A stretch of 64,000 nucleotides of DNA, taken from assembly GCF_000308475.2 (NCBI RefSeq), contig NZ_BAFT02000112.1, positions 1 to 64,000 of the forward strand. The letters are read 5' to 3'. Below the pieces are notes generated by a model. It did not search any database, was not told the DNA's origin, and saw nothing but the letters and a program-made list of their open reading frames with translations. Shown one piece after another: positions 18,055 through 26,654 of this stretch (its first letter is position 1; every line of letters begins with the position of its first letter). Position numbers and translations under genes: made by a program. Source of the DNA: Nocardia brasiliensis NBRC 14402 (GTDB lineage Bacteria; Actinomycetota; Actinomycetes; Mycobacteriales; Mycobacteriaceae).

Positions 18055-18864
18055 TCACGGTAGCGCGAATGGCAGCGACACCCCGGTATGAACACGGCAA
18101 CGGTCACAGGTGTCGGTCTCGGCGACCGCGGCGACCGAGCGGCGGATCAGGTCCTTGAACGGGGCCAGATTGCGCTTGAACTCGGCGAAGACGTCGACCG
18201 CGTGCACGCCCGCGCCCTCCTCCAGCCCGGCGTCGAGGTCGGTCACCAAAGCCACTGCGGAGTAGCACATTTCGAGCTCACGGGCGAGCACCGCTTCGGG
18301 ATGCCCGGTCATGTTGACCAGATCCCAGCCCTGTCCGGCGAACCAGCGGCTCTCCGCCCGGGTGGAGAATCGCGGACCCTGCACGACGACCATCGTGCCC
18401 GCACCCTTCATCGGCAGCGTCTCGTCCGCGGATTTGATGGTGGCGGTGCGGAGTTCGTCGCAGTACGGATCGGCGAACGACACGTGCACGCCGCCCCCGT
18501 CGAAGTAGGTCTGCGGGCGGCCCGAGGTGCGATCGACCAGCTGATCCGGCACCACCACGGTGCCCGGACCCCAGTCTCCGCGCAGGCTGCCCACCGCGCA
18601 CGGCGCGAACACCCGGCGCACGCCGAGCGAGCGCAGCGCCCACATATTGGCCTGGTAGGGCAGCGTGTGCGGCGCGAACTCGTGATTCTTGCCATGGCGG
18701 GGCACGAAGGCGACCGGACGACCCTCGACCTCACCGATCGCGATCGGTGCGCTCGGCGCTCCGTACGGCGTCTCGACCTCGACCTGGGTCGCCTCGTTGT
18801 CGAAGAAATCGTAGAACCCACTCCCGCCGACAACGGCGAGCGCGGGCCTGGCATGCGAACTCAT
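18055..18864 (-). CDS. mtnP: S-methyl-5'-thioadenosine phosphorylase
   Basis: A 269-residue purine phosphorylase family 2 enzyme that splits methylthioadenosine into adenine and methylthioribose-1-phosphate in methionine salvage. Features are the phosphate loop 'VVGGSGFYDFF' near the start, 'PRHGKNHEFAPHTLPYQAN' (about 56-74), 'GPRFSTRAES' and 'NMTGHPEAVLARELEMCY' in the substrate pocket. The frame opens upstream to 18999; ATG 18864 matches the family start. The start of a two-gene unit with the epimerase is likely. Confidence 0.9.
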   Translation of the reverse strand: MSSHARPALAVVGGSGFYDFFDNEATQVEVETPYGAPSAPIAIGEVEGRPVAFVPRHGKNHEFAPHTLPYQANMWALRSLGVRRVFAPCAVGSLRGDWGPGTVVVPDQLVDRTSGRPQTYFDGGGVHVSFADPYCDELRTATIKSADETLPMKGAGTMVVVQGPRFSTRAESRWFAGQGWDLVNMTGHPEAVLARELEMCYSAVALVTDLDAGLEEGAGVHAVDVFAEFKRNLAPFKDLIRRSVAAVAETDTCDRCRVHTGVSLPFALP

Positions 18865-19014
18865 GGCCGCAATTCTCCCGTCCCGGCTCGCGAGCCGAGC
18901 AACGGCCCCCGCACCGGCCGTGCGCGCGGTTGCCGGTGCCGTCGGCGATGATGGACGGCATCGGGGCGCAACACGGCGCCACCGGCGCTGACCTGACAAG
19001 CCGGGCCGGGAACT

Positions 19015-19031
19015 GTACCCTAGGGGGGTAT
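19015..19031 (+). promoter_or_regulatory. Putative CsoR operator
   Basis: The sequence gtaccctaggggggtat is a C-run/G-run inverted repeat of the kind bound by CsoR-family repressors, lying 46 bp before the csoR start. Autoregulation by copper is therefore likely. It is inferred from motif type and position. Confidence 0.6.
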
Positions 19032-19076
19032 GAATCCGGTCCGGTCACGGACCGGCAATCGACGAGGAGAGCACCG

Positions 19077-19400
19077 GTGGCATCCACCCCGCAGGAGCAC
19101 GACGCGCACGATCACGCGGCACACGGCTACATCACCGCGAAGGACGACTACCTCAAGCGGCTGCGCCGGATCGAGGGGCAAGCGCGCGGGTTGCAGCGGA
19201 TGGTCGAGGAAGAGAAGTACTGCATCGACATCCTCACCCAGGTCTCCGCGATGACCAAGGCGCTGCAGGCGGTGGCGATGGGCCTGCTCGAGGACCACAT
19301 CAGCCACTGCGTCGTCGACGCCGCCGTCGCGGGCGGCCCCGAAGCCGAGGCGAAGATCAAGGAGGCGACCGACGCGATCGCGCGCCTGGTCCGCTCCTGA
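19077..19400 (+). CDS. csoR: CsoR copper-sensing transcriptional repressor
   Basis: A 107-residue all-helical DUF156 repressor. The Cu(I) ligands are present with the exact spacing of M. tuberculosis CsoR: Cys49 (EKYCIDI), His74 and Cys78 (DHISHC). The N-terminus is His-rich (EHDAHDHAAH), possibly an extra metal site. GTG 19077 has a GAGGAG ribosome site. Apo-CsoR binds its operator and releases it when Cu(I) binds. No copper-efflux ATPase or metallochaperone is adjacent, so its targets besides itself must lie elsewhere. Confidence 0.9.
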   Translation: MASTPQEHDAHDHAAHGYITAKDDYLKRLRRIEGQARGLQRMVEEEKYCIDILTQVSAMTKALQAVAMGLLEDHISHCVVDAAVAGGPEAEAKIKEATDAIARLVRS

Positions 19401-19458
19401 TCAGCGGCCTTCCGACGCATCGCGCTCGGCCGGACGGGGTTGGCGAACTGACGCGAAG

Positions 19459-20373
19459 TCAGCCGTGCCACTTGCGGTAGACCGTCGCGGCGCCGGGGTG
19501 CAGTGGGATCGGGGCGGTGCTGATCAAGGAGCGGCCGTCCAGGAACTGGGTGCCCGCCGCCTCGGTCGGCACCAGCGAATCCGCTTGATACACCAGTAGT
19601 TCCACGATCGAGGCGGCGGTATCGGCAGGCAGGCCCGCCGCGACCAGCAGCAGGTTCGCCACACCGATGGTGCGCACCGCCGAACCACCGGGGTAGGCGT
19701 CGGCGGGGATCTCCACCCGGTCGTATACCGGGCCGAAGCGCTCCCGCATGGGGGCCGCCAATTCACCCATGTCCACCAGGCGCATGCGCGCCGGCACCTG
19801 CAGCACCATCGTCGGCACGCCGCCCGCCCACAACAGCGCGTCCGACTCGTCGGCGGCCAGCGCCGTCACCGCTTCGCGCAGCGGCCGATGCGAAACCGCC
19901 ACATCCGTCGCGGGGTCCAGCCCGGCGACCCGCAGGATCCGCTCGCCGGTCAGCGCCGCACCCGACCCGTCCGCGCCCAGATTGATCCGCGCGCCGCGCA
20001 GGTCGGCCACGCTGCCGATCCGGCTGTCCGACCGCACCACCAGCTGCAGATAGTTCTCGTACACCCGGCCGAGCGCCAGCATCCGGTCCGCGCTGTCCCC
20101 CACCGAATCGGACAACGCCAGCGCCGCGTCCACCTGCCCGTGCGTCAGCAGCGTCAAGTTTTCCTGCGACCCCGAGGTGGTGACTCGCTCGATCCGCACC
20201 TTCCCCGATCGCGCTGCCGCGGCCGAAAGCAGCCCGGCGAAAGCATGATAGAAGCCACCGACCTCGCCGGACGCCAACCGCACCAACGGACCACCCCTGC
20301 TCGGGCCGCACCCGGCCACACCCGCCGCCGCCATACCGGCCAGCGCTAGGAAACCCCGCCGCCGCATGGTCAT
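19459..20373 (-). CDS. TAXI-family TRAP solute-binding lipoprotein
   Basis: A 304-residue substrate-binding protein. The N-terminus MRRRGFLAL resembles a Tat motif (RRxFL), and a lipobox VAGC places the lipidated Cys at residue 22. The mature part has the TAXI signature 'LASGEVGGFYHAFAGLLS', 'TTSGSQENLTLL' and 'LRGARINLGADGSG'. TAXI proteins bind dicarboxylates or amino acids such as glutamate. No TRAP membrane subunits are nearby; instead the gene is the last of a series with a histidine kinase (115 bp upstream), a response regulator and an MHS permease, so a sensing role is plausible. ATG 20373 has GAGGAGGG upstream. Confidence 0.87.
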   Translation of the reverse strand: MTMRRRGFLALAGMAAAGVAGCGPSRGGPLVRLASGEVGGFYHAFAGLLSAAAARSGKVRIERVTTSGSQENLTLLTHGQVDAALALSDSVGDSADRMLALGRVYENYLQLVVRSDSRIGSVADLRGARINLGADGSGAALTGERILRVAGLDPATDVAVSHRPLREAVTALAADESDALLWAGGVPTMVLQVPARMRLVDMGELAAPMRERFGPVYDRVEIPADAYPGGSAVRTIGVANLLLVAAGLPADTAASIVELLVYQADSLVPTEAAGTQFLDGRSLISTAPIPLHPGAATVYRKWHG

Positions 20374-20488
20374 CGCACCCTCCTCGCACAGTGCGCGGCA
20401 TGGCACCGGGTCCCGACACCCGACCGGACCACCCCCACGGTCCACGCCCAAACCTTCACCGCGCCAACAGATTCGACCACCCCCGCGC

Positions 20489-21919
20489 TCATTCCGGCAC
20501 CGCTGCAGGTAAGCGCACCCGGACCGACAGGCCGTGGGGTCGCACGGGCTCGACGGTGAGTGTCCCACCACGCGCCTGCGCGAGCGCCGCGGCGATGGGC
20601 AGGCCGAGACCGGAGCCACCACGCGCCGCCGTCGACCCGCGATAGAAACGCGTGGTGAGCTTGGCGATTTCGGCGGAAGGAACGCCTGCTCCGTCGTCGT
20701 GCACGGTCACCGTGACCCAGCCGGGTTCGACCGCGACGACGATCTCGGTGCGCGCACCCGCCCCGGCATAGCGCGACGAATTGCTCAGCGGCACATCGAG
20801 GATCTGGGCCAGCACGTCTGCGGATACCGCGACGTCGGCGTGCGCGACCGCCGGGGCGACACTCAACTCCTGACCGGACGATTCGTAGGCCGAACACCAC
20901 GCGTCGAACCGGTCGGCGACCACTTGCACGGCGTCGCAATGGTTCTCGGCCTCGACGAGCCGGGCGGCATCGAACGCGGCGGGCGTCTCGGCCACGGCGA
21001 GGGTGAGCAGGCCGTCCAGCAGCGCGGCCAGCCGCTCCACCTCGGCACTGGCGCCGCGAAAGGTGGCCACCGCGTCGCCCGGTATCGCGGGCTCCAGCGA
21101 GTCGAGCCGAATCGTCAAGGCCGCCAGCGGGTTCCGCATGGCGTGCGCGGTGTCGGCGACGAGCTGGCGCTGCGCCTCCACGGAACCGGCGACGGCCAGC
21201 GCCATAGCGTCGAAAGATTCCGCGACGGCCCGCATCTCGGGCGGACCGCCGTGATGTCCGGCGATCGACACCGGCGGCTCGGCGGTGACCTCGCCCGCGG
21301 GCGGCTTCGGCAGTGTCGCGGTGAGTTCGGCGACCGCACCCGAGAGCGCCGCGAGCGGCCGCAGCACCCAGCGGCTCAGGGTCAGCGCCAGCAGGGTGAA
21401 CAGCGCCATCGCACCCGCGCCGCCGAGCAGGATGAACCCCCACGTCCGCGCGATATCGGCGCGCGCCCGCGCGGTGGACGCCTGGATCACCACGGCCCCG
21501 CCGACCTGCACCCCCGTCCCGACCGGCCGGGCGATGAGCACCGTCCGCGCGCCCCACGGCGTCAGCTGGCCGGGCACGTGCGGGCGCTGATTGCGCCGCG
21601 CCGCCGCCACTGCCGCCCCGATCCCCGGATCGTTCAGGCTCGCACCGCCGTTGGCAGTCGTCGCACCCTTGGCATCCACGATCAGCACGCTCTCGCCGTA
21701 CAGCTCGTGATAGCGGCCCACCTCATCCGCCAGCGCTCGGGTATCCCCGGTAGTCGCGGCGGCGGCCGCGAGATTCGCGAAGCGATCGGCGTCGCCGGAA
21801 CGAGCGAGCACCAGAGCCTGGGTCCGGCTGGTCGCGACCGTCAGCGACAGCGGAACGGCGAACGCCAGCACCGCAATCGCGGCGAAGACGGTCAGCGCGA
21901 TGAGTAGGCGGCGCCGCAC
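20489..21919 (-). CDS. Sensor histidine kinase
   Basis: A 476-residue membrane kinase. TM1 is about residues 5-28, an extracytoplasmic sensor of about 130 residues follows, TM2 is about 160-183, then HAMP-like and dimerisation helices with the phospho-acceptor His259 (AHAMRNPLAAL). The ATP domain shows G1 'DDGAGVP' and G2 'GGSGLGLPIA'. The N-box is unusual ('DVPLSNSSRY'): the second Asn is kept while the first is Val. It starts 13 bp after the response regulator. With the TAXI lipoprotein downstream, the periplasmic domain may sense a solute or the loaded binding protein; that is inference. Confidence 0.9.
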   Translation of the reverse strand: MRRRLLIALTVFAAIAVLAFAVPLSLTVATSRTQALVLARSGDADRFANLAAAAATTGDTRALADEVGRYHELYGESVLIVDAKGATTANGGASLNDPGIGAAVAAARRNQRPHVPGQLTPWGARTVLIARPVGTGVQVGGAVVIQASTARARADIARTWGFILLGGAGAMALFTLLALTLSRWVLRPLAALSGAVAELTATLPKPPAGEVTAEPPVSIAGHHGGPPEMRAVAESFDAMALAVAGSVEAQRQLVADTAHAMRNPLAALTIRLDSLEPAIPGDAVATFRGASAEVERLAALLDGLLTLAVAETPAAFDAARLVEAENHCDAVQVVADRFDAWCSAYESSGQELSVAPAVAHADVAVSADVLAQILDVPLSNSSRYAGAGARTEIVVAVEPGWVTVTVHDDGAGVPSAEIAKLTTRFYRGSTAARGGSGLGLPIAAALAQARGGTLTVEPVRPHGLSVRVRLPAAVPE

Positions 21920-21932
21920 GCCCTGCCCCTGA

Positions 21933-22592
21933 TCACTGCCCCCACCGATACCCGTAGCCGCGAATGGTGGTGATCAGTCCCGGCCGATTCAGCTTGGCGC
22001 GCAACCCCGTCATGTGCACGTCCAGTGACCGCGATACAGCGACGAACGCGTCGCCCCAGATCCGGTCCATCAGCTGCTGGCGGCTCACCGCGGCTCCCGG
22101 CCGCTCCACCAGCGCCTCGACCAGCTCGAATTCCTTCTGCGTCAACGTGATCGGCGTCCCCGCCACCTCGACCAGCCGCGCCTGCAGATCGACCCGCACG
22201 TCACCGGTGACCACCACGGCCTGGGTGGGCTGGGCCGCCGCGGCCGCCCGCCGGGTGACGGTCTCCAGGCGGGCCATCAATTCCGCGATCCGCGGCGGCT
22301 TCACCAGGTAGTCGTCGGCGCCACCGCGCAGTCCGCGCACGATCGAACGTTCGTCGCTGCGCGCGGTCAGGATGAGCACCGGCACCTGACTGACTTCACG
22401 CAGCTGCCGCAGGATCTGCAAGCCGTCGGCGTCGGGCAGGCCGAGATCGAGAATGACCGCGTCGTAACCGCGGTGCGCGGTCAGCAGATCCGCGCCGCGC
22501 CGCTTGCGTTCCGCGCGGTAGCCACGGGCGTTGAGCGCTTCTACCAGCGCGTCACCGACGCCGTCGTCATCTTCGACCACCGCAAGCCGCAC
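21933..22592 (-). CDS. OmpR-family response regulator
   Basis: A 219-residue two-domain regulator. The receiver has acidic residues Glu7-Asp10, phospho-acceptor Asp49 (VILDLGLPD), Thr76 and Lys98 (YLVKP). The C-terminal winged helix ends in the usual 'TIRGYGYRW'. The frame opens to 22646 but GTG 22592 has GGGAGGA about 8 nt upstream and begins right at the first receiver strand. Partner of the adjacent kinase; probably controls the permease upstream and/or the TAXI gene. Confidence 0.92.
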   Translation of the reverse strand: MRLAVVEDDDGVGDALVEALNARGYRAERKRRGADLLTAHRGYDAVILDLGLPDADGLQILRQLREVSQVPVLILTARSDERSIVRGLRGGADDYLVKPPRIAELMARLETVTRRAAAAAQPTQAVVVTGDVRVDLQARLVEVAGTPITLTQKEFELVEALVERPGAAVSRQQLMDRIWGDAFVAVSRSLDVHMTGLRAKLNRPGLITTIRGYGYRWGQ

Positions 22593-22638
22593 GCGCCGAT
22601 CCTCCCATAGCGGGTGGATCGGCGCGTGTGCCGGGCGG

Positions 22639-24111
22639 TCAGTCACGCACAGTGGCCAATTGACGATCCGGCTCGGCCACCCCGGCGCCGACCCCAGTGT
22701 CGGCGGTGGTGGTCGCGCCCTCGGCGTCGATGGTCGACGACGTCGAGGTCTCCCGCATGAAGAAGTACGTGACCAGCGAGATCAGGATGCACCCTGCGAC
22801 GTACCAGAAGTACACCGACTCGTGGTTCGCCTTCTTCAGCGCGAGGGCGATGGTTTCCGCGGTGCCGCCGAAGATGGCGACGGTCAGGGCGTAGGGCAGG
22901 CCGACGCCGAGGGCGCGGATCTTGGTCGGGAACAGCTCGGCCTTCACGATCGCGTTGATCGAGGTGTAGCCGGTGATGATGACCAGAGCCAGCATCATCA
23001 AGGCGAACGCGGCCACCACATTCGTGGTGTGCGCCAGCACCGTCATGATCGGCACCGTCAGCAGTGTGCCCGCGACGCCGAAGAAGATGAGCAGCTTGCG
23101 CCGGCCGATCCGGTCCGACAGCGCGCCCGCCAACGGCTGCAACACCACGAACACCAGCAGCGCGATGAAGTTGATCCACGCGACGGTGCCCTTGGAGATG
23201 CCCGAGGTGTTGATCATGAACTTCTGCATGTAGGTGGTGTAGGTGTAGAACGCCACCGTCCCGCCGAGCGTCAGGCCCATCACCAGCAGGCATTCGCGCG
23301 GGTACTGCAACAGCATCCGCAACGAACCGCGCGCGGCTTCCGGTTTCGGTGCGCCCTCGTGCGCCGCGGCAGCGGCCGCAGCCTGGTCCTTACCGTGCTG
23401 ATAGGCGTGCTCGGTGATCCCGTCCGTGACGAACACCCGGTTGTCCGCGTCCGCGGCGGCCCGGAACTGCTCGGACTCGTCCATGCCGCGGCGCAGCCAC
23501 ATCACGATGAGCGCGCCTGCCGCACCGATGACGAACGGAATGCGCCAGCCCCAGTTGTTCATTTCGGCGCTGGTGAGGAACTGCTGCAGGACGATCTGCA
23601 CGCCGAGCGCGACGAGCTGACCCGCGACCAGGGTGACGTACTGGAAGCTCGAGTAGAAACCGCGCCGGCCGGAGGAGGCCACCTCGGACAGATACGTCGC
23701 GCTGGTGGCGTATTCGCCGCCGACCGAAAGTCCTTGCAGCAGGCGGGCGATCAACAGGGTCGCCGGCGCGGCGATACCGATCGTCTGGTACCCGGGAGTC
23801 ACCGCGATCAGCAGCGACCCCGCGGCCATCACCGTCACCGAGAGGGTGAGCGCCGACCGGCGGCCGAACTTGTCGGCGTAGCGGCCGAGCAACCAGCCGC
23901 CGATCGGGCGCATCAGGAAGCCGACGGCGAACACCGCTGCCGTGGAGAGCAGCTGCGCCGTCGGATCGTCCTTGGGGAAGAACGTTTTCGCGAAGTACAC
24001 GCTGAACGCCGCGTAGACATACCAGTCGTACCATTCGACCAGGTTGCCGATCGAACCGCGCAGCACGTTCGCGACGACCCGGCGCTCGCCCGCGGGCTGT
24101 GTCGTAGTCAC
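22639..24111 (-). CDS. MHS-family MFS metabolite:H+ symporter (alpha-ketoglutarate permease-like)
   Basis: A 490-residue, 12-helix major facilitator. MHS signatures include 'GNLVEWYDWYVYAAF' at the start, 'RPIGGWLLGRYADKFGRR' (loop 2-3) and 'RLLQGLSVGGEYATSATYLSE'. These resemble KgtP, ProP and citrate/dicarboxylate permeases, so the substrate is probably a carboxylate or betaine. GTG 24111 has GAAGGAGA upstream. The response regulator starts 46 bp downstream on the same strand, suggesting one operon of permease, regulator, kinase and binding protein. Confidence 0.87.
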   Translation of the reverse strand: MTTTQPAGERRVVANVLRGSIGNLVEWYDWYVYAAFSVYFAKTFFPKDDPTAQLLSTAAVFAVGFLMRPIGGWLLGRYADKFGRRSALTLSVTVMAAGSLLIAVTPGYQTIGIAAPATLLIARLLQGLSVGGEYATSATYLSEVASSGRRGFYSSFQYVTLVAGQLVALGVQIVLQQFLTSAEMNNWGWRIPFVIGAAGALIVMWLRRGMDESEQFRAAADADNRVFVTDGITEHAYQHGKDQAAAAAAAHEGAPKPEAARGSLRMLLQYPRECLLVMGLTLGGTVAFYTYTTYMQKFMINTSGISKGTVAWINFIALLVFVVLQPLAGALSDRIGRRKLLIFFGVAGTLLTVPIMTVLAHTTNVVAAFALMMLALVIITGYTSINAIVKAELFPTKIRALGVGLPYALTVAIFGGTAETIALALKKANHESVYFWYVAGCILISLVTYFFMRETSTSSTIDAEGATTTADTGVGAGVAEPDRQLATVRD

Positions 24112-24223
24112 AAGATCTCCTTCTTCGACGCCTCAGCGCGTCAGCAAGAACGAGTGTGTGGCCAGTCACAGGCCCGGGGGAACCGTCCGGGTCGCTTTCT
24201 AACGTTCCCTTAGGGGTGTCGCG

Positions 24224-25045
24224 TCAGGAGCGCAACAGTGGGGCGAGGGTGCGCAGGGCGGCGAGGTAGTCGTCGTCCAGGGCTTGCACCGCGACGTGGT
24301 CGGCGCCGGCGTCCAGGTGCGCGATCAGCTGCGCGGCGACCGCTTCCGGCGTGCCATGGGCGACGACGGCGTCGAAGACGCGACCGCTCGGATCGGCTAC
24401 TTCCTCGTCGGTGAAGCCGAGCCTGCGCAGGTTGGAGACGTAGTTCGTGAGGCCCAGGTAGAAGTTGACCGTCTGCTCGGCGGCGGCTCGCGCTTGCGCG
24501 TCCTCGGACAGCAGGACCTTGTGTTCGGTCGCGAGCAGCGCGTCCGCGCCGATCACCGGGCGGGCCTGCGCGGTGTGCGCGGCCGGCACGAAGTAGGGCA
24601 GCGCGCCGGCGGAACGTTCCGCGGCCAGCTTCAGCACCCGCGGGCCGAGCGCGGCGACGGCCCGGCGCTGCACCGGGACGTCGGCGGCGTCGAGTTCGTC
24701 CAGGTAGTCCACGAGGGCGTCGTAGGGCTTGCGGTAGTCACCGGCGTGCTCCGGGTGGCCGACACCGACGCCGAGCAGGAACCGGCCGGGGTACTTCGCT
24801 TCGATCCGATGGAATGACGCGGCGGCCTCCTTCGCGGGCGTCGACCAGACGTTCACGATGCTGGTGCCCACCGAGATCGTCTCGGTCGCCGCCAGCAGCG
24901 GCTCGACCGTGTCCAGCTCGCCGGGCGGCGACGCGCCCAGCCACAGCGTCCCGTAGCCGAGCTGTTCCAGCTCCCGTGCGTCCTCCGGGCTGAACCCGTT
25001 GTACGCCCGCCATACACCGAACCGTCCGAACTGATCAAAGGTCAT
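24224..25045 (-). CDS. LLM-class F420-dependent oxidoreductase
   Basis: A 273-residue TIM-barrel protein of the luciferase-like family, in the subgroup common in mycolate actinobacteria. Visible landmarks are 'LEQLGYGTLWLG', 'ISVGTSIVNVWS', 'HRIEAKYPGRFLLGVGVGHPE' and 'GTPEAVAAQLIAHLDAGADHV'. It probably uses coenzyme F420 in a redox step; the substrate is unknown. It is followed by truA on the same strand after about 110 bp, on the upstream side of that gene's terminus. Confidence 0.85.
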   Translation of the reverse strand: MTFDQFGRFGVWRAYNGFSPEDARELEQLGYGTLWLGASPPGELDTVEPLLAATETISVGTSIVNVWSTPAKEAAASFHRIEAKYPGRFLLGVGVGHPEHAGDYRKPYDALVDYLDELDAADVPVQRRAVAALGPRVLKLAAERSAGALPYFVPAAHTAQARPVIGADALLATEHKVLLSEDAQARAAAEQTVNFYLGLTNYVSNLRRLGFTDEEVADPSGRVFDAVVAHGTPEAVAAQLIAHLDAGADHVAVQALDDDYLAALRTLAPLLRS

Positions 25046-25096
25046 GCTTGCGGAACGATCCGGTCGCGCAGCCTATTCCGCTGACGGTGCCGTTCG

Positions 25097-25960
25097 TCAG
25101 CCGCCGCAGCAGCCGTGCGCCGCGGGCACGGTGCGCACCTCTCTGGTCTGCGCGTTGCGCGCGGCCAGGTCGGCGTCGGCGGGATAGTCCACCGCGATCA
25201 GGCTCAAGCCGTGCGCGGGCGCGACGGTGACCGAACTGGAACGTTCGGTCTCCTGGAGCAGTCCGGCCACCCAGTCCGGCGTGCGCCGCCCCTCCCCCAC
25301 CGCGAGCACCGCGCCGACCAGGCTGCGCACCATCGACCAGCAGAACGCGTCCGCGCTGACGTAGGCGGTCAGCAGTTCGCCCTGCTGTTCCCAGTCGAAG
25401 CGCTGCAGCTCACGCACCGTGGTCGCGCCCTCGCGCCGCCGGCAGAAGGCAGCGAAGTTGTGCAGGCCCAACAGATTTCGCGAAGCCGCGCGCATGGCCC
25501 CGAGATCGACGTCGTGGCGGCAGGCGACCACGCTGCGGGCCTGCAAAGGTTCCGCACCGTAGCGGGCGGTGGTCAGCCGGTACGCGTAATGCCGGCGGAT
25601 CGCCGAGAAACGAGCGTCGAATTCGGCCGGGACGAGCTGAACATCCTTGATTCGCACGTCTTTCGGCAGGAACCGGGCCATCCGGTGCACCAGTTTGGCG
25701 GGGTCCACCTCGGCGGCCGTATCGAAGTGTGCGACTTGGCCTTCGGCGTGCACGCCGGCATCGGTGCGGCCCGCGACGGTCAACTGCACCGGCTCGCGGC
25801 ACACCTTCGTCAGCGATTCCTCCAGCACGCCCTGCACGGTGCGCAGTCCCGGCTGACGCGCCCAACCGGTGAAATCGGTGCCGTCGTAACCGATGTCGAG
25901 CCGAACCCGGACCGGGTCGGGTGACTGCGCGGCGGGGTCCGCCGAATCCTGCACCGTCAC
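25097..25960 (-). CDS. truA: tRNA pseudouridine(38-40) synthase TruA
   Basis: A 287-residue enzyme that isomerises uridines 38-40 of the tRNA anticodon arm. The catalytic Asp67 lies in AGRTDAGVHA; other family blocks are 'IGYDGTDFTGWARQPGLRTVQG' and 'SADAFCWSMVRSLVGA'. The start is GTG 25960 with AGGAGA upstream. It is the last gene of the ribosomal series, separated from rplQ by 117 bp that hold a hairpin and a CRISPR-repeat-like sequence. Confidence 0.95.
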   Translation of the reverse strand: MTVQDSADPAAQSPDPVRVRLDIGYDGTDFTGWARQPGLRTVQGVLEESLTKVCREPVQLTVAGRTDAGVHAEGQVAHFDTAAEVDPAKLVHRMARFLPKDVRIKDVQLVPAEFDARFSAIRRHYAYRLTTARYGAEPLQARSVVACRHDVDLGAMRAASRNLLGLHNFAAFCRRREGATTVRELQRFDWEQQGELLTAYVSADAFCWSMVRSLVGAVLAVGEGRRTPDWVAGLLQETERSSSVTVAPAHGLSLIAVDYPADADLAARNAQTREVRTVPAAHGCCGG

Positions 25961-25984
25961 AACGATCTCCTGTCATAACGAACG

Positions 25985-26018
25985 AACCCGCCGACCCGCA
26001 GAGCGGGCGGCGGGTTCA
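25985..26018 (-). terminator. Stem-loop between rplQ and truA
   Basis: The arms gaacccgccg and cggcgggttc pair perfectly, extended inward by cccgc/gcggg past a single bulged base, with a 3-nt loop. On the transcribed minus strand it is followed by gttcgttatg, only weakly T-rich, so partial termination or RNA processing between rplQ and truA is more likely than full termination. Confidence 0.5.
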
Positions 26019-26045
26019 TTCGAGAACTCCGGACGTCAGGCGTCT

Positions 26046-26073
26046 GGATCATCCCCGCGGGTGCGGGGAACAC
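26046..26073. repeat. Solitary 28-nt type I-E CRISPR-repeat-like sequence
   Basis: The 28 nt begin ggatcatccccgc and end gcggggaacac, with a short inner palindrome (ccccgc, ggt, gcgggg). This is the size, ends and stem of actinobacterial type I-E repeats. There is only one copy: no second repeat 60 bp either side and no cas gene in the window. It starts 5 bp after the rplQ stop. It may be a relic, or simply a GC hairpin that resembles a repeat by chance. Confidence 0.6.
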
Positions 26074-26077
26074 GATC

Positions 26078-26605
26078 TCAGGCGTCCTTCTTTTCCTCAG
26101 CGGCCTCGTCGGCGGCCGGGGCGTCGGCCTCGGCGGTCTCGGCGACTGCCTCGTCGGCGGTCTCCTCGACGACCTCGGCGGCCGGAGCCTCTTCGGTCTT
26201 CTTGGACGCCGCGACCCGGCGGGCCCGGTCGGCCTCGTTGGTCACGGTCTTCTCGCGCACCAGCTCGATGATCGCCATCGGCGCGTTGTCACCCTTGCGG
26301 GGCAGCGTCTTGGTGATGCGGGTGTAGCCACCCTCGCGACCCTCGAACGAGGGGCCGATCGTGGCGAAGAGCTCGTGCACGACGTCCTTGTTACGGATCA
26401 CCTTGAGCACCTCGCGACGGTCGGCCAGAGTGCCGCCCTTCGCCTTGGTGACCAGCTTCTCCGCGTAGGGGCGCAGCGCCTTGGCCTTGGCCTCGGTGGT
26501 CGAAATTCGACCGTGCTCGAAGAGCGCCGTCGCCAGATTGGCGAAGATCGCCTTCTGGTGCGACGCCGACCCGCCGAAGCGAGCACCCTTCTTGGGCTTG
26601 GGCAT
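26078..26605 (-). CDS. rplQ: 50S ribosomal protein L17
   Basis: A 175-residue L17. The conserved core occupies about residues 1-120 ('MPKPKKGARFGGSASHQKAIFANL' start region, 'TTEAKAKALRPYAEKL', 'GYTRITKTLPRKGDNAPMA'). An acidic, alanine-rich tail of about 50 residues follows, typical of actinobacterial L17. It lies downstream of rpoA by 49 bp in the usual order. Confidence 0.97.
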   Translation of the reverse strand: MPKPKKGARFGGSASHQKAIFANLATALFEHGRISTTEAKAKALRPYAEKLVTKAKGGTLADRREVLKVIRNKDVVHELFATIGPSFEGREGGYTRITKTLPRKGDNAPMAIIELVREKTVTNEADRARRVAASKKTEEAPAAEVVEETADEAVAETAEADAPAADEAAEEKKDA

Positions 26606-26654
26606 GGTTTGTTCTCCTTGTGTGAGGCCGGGCCGGGGTGCCTACCCCGGCGGC

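Noticed and set aside
26046..26073. CRISPR array
   Set aside because: Only one repeat-like copy, no spacer-repeat periodicity and no cas genes; kept as a solitary repeat rather than an array.
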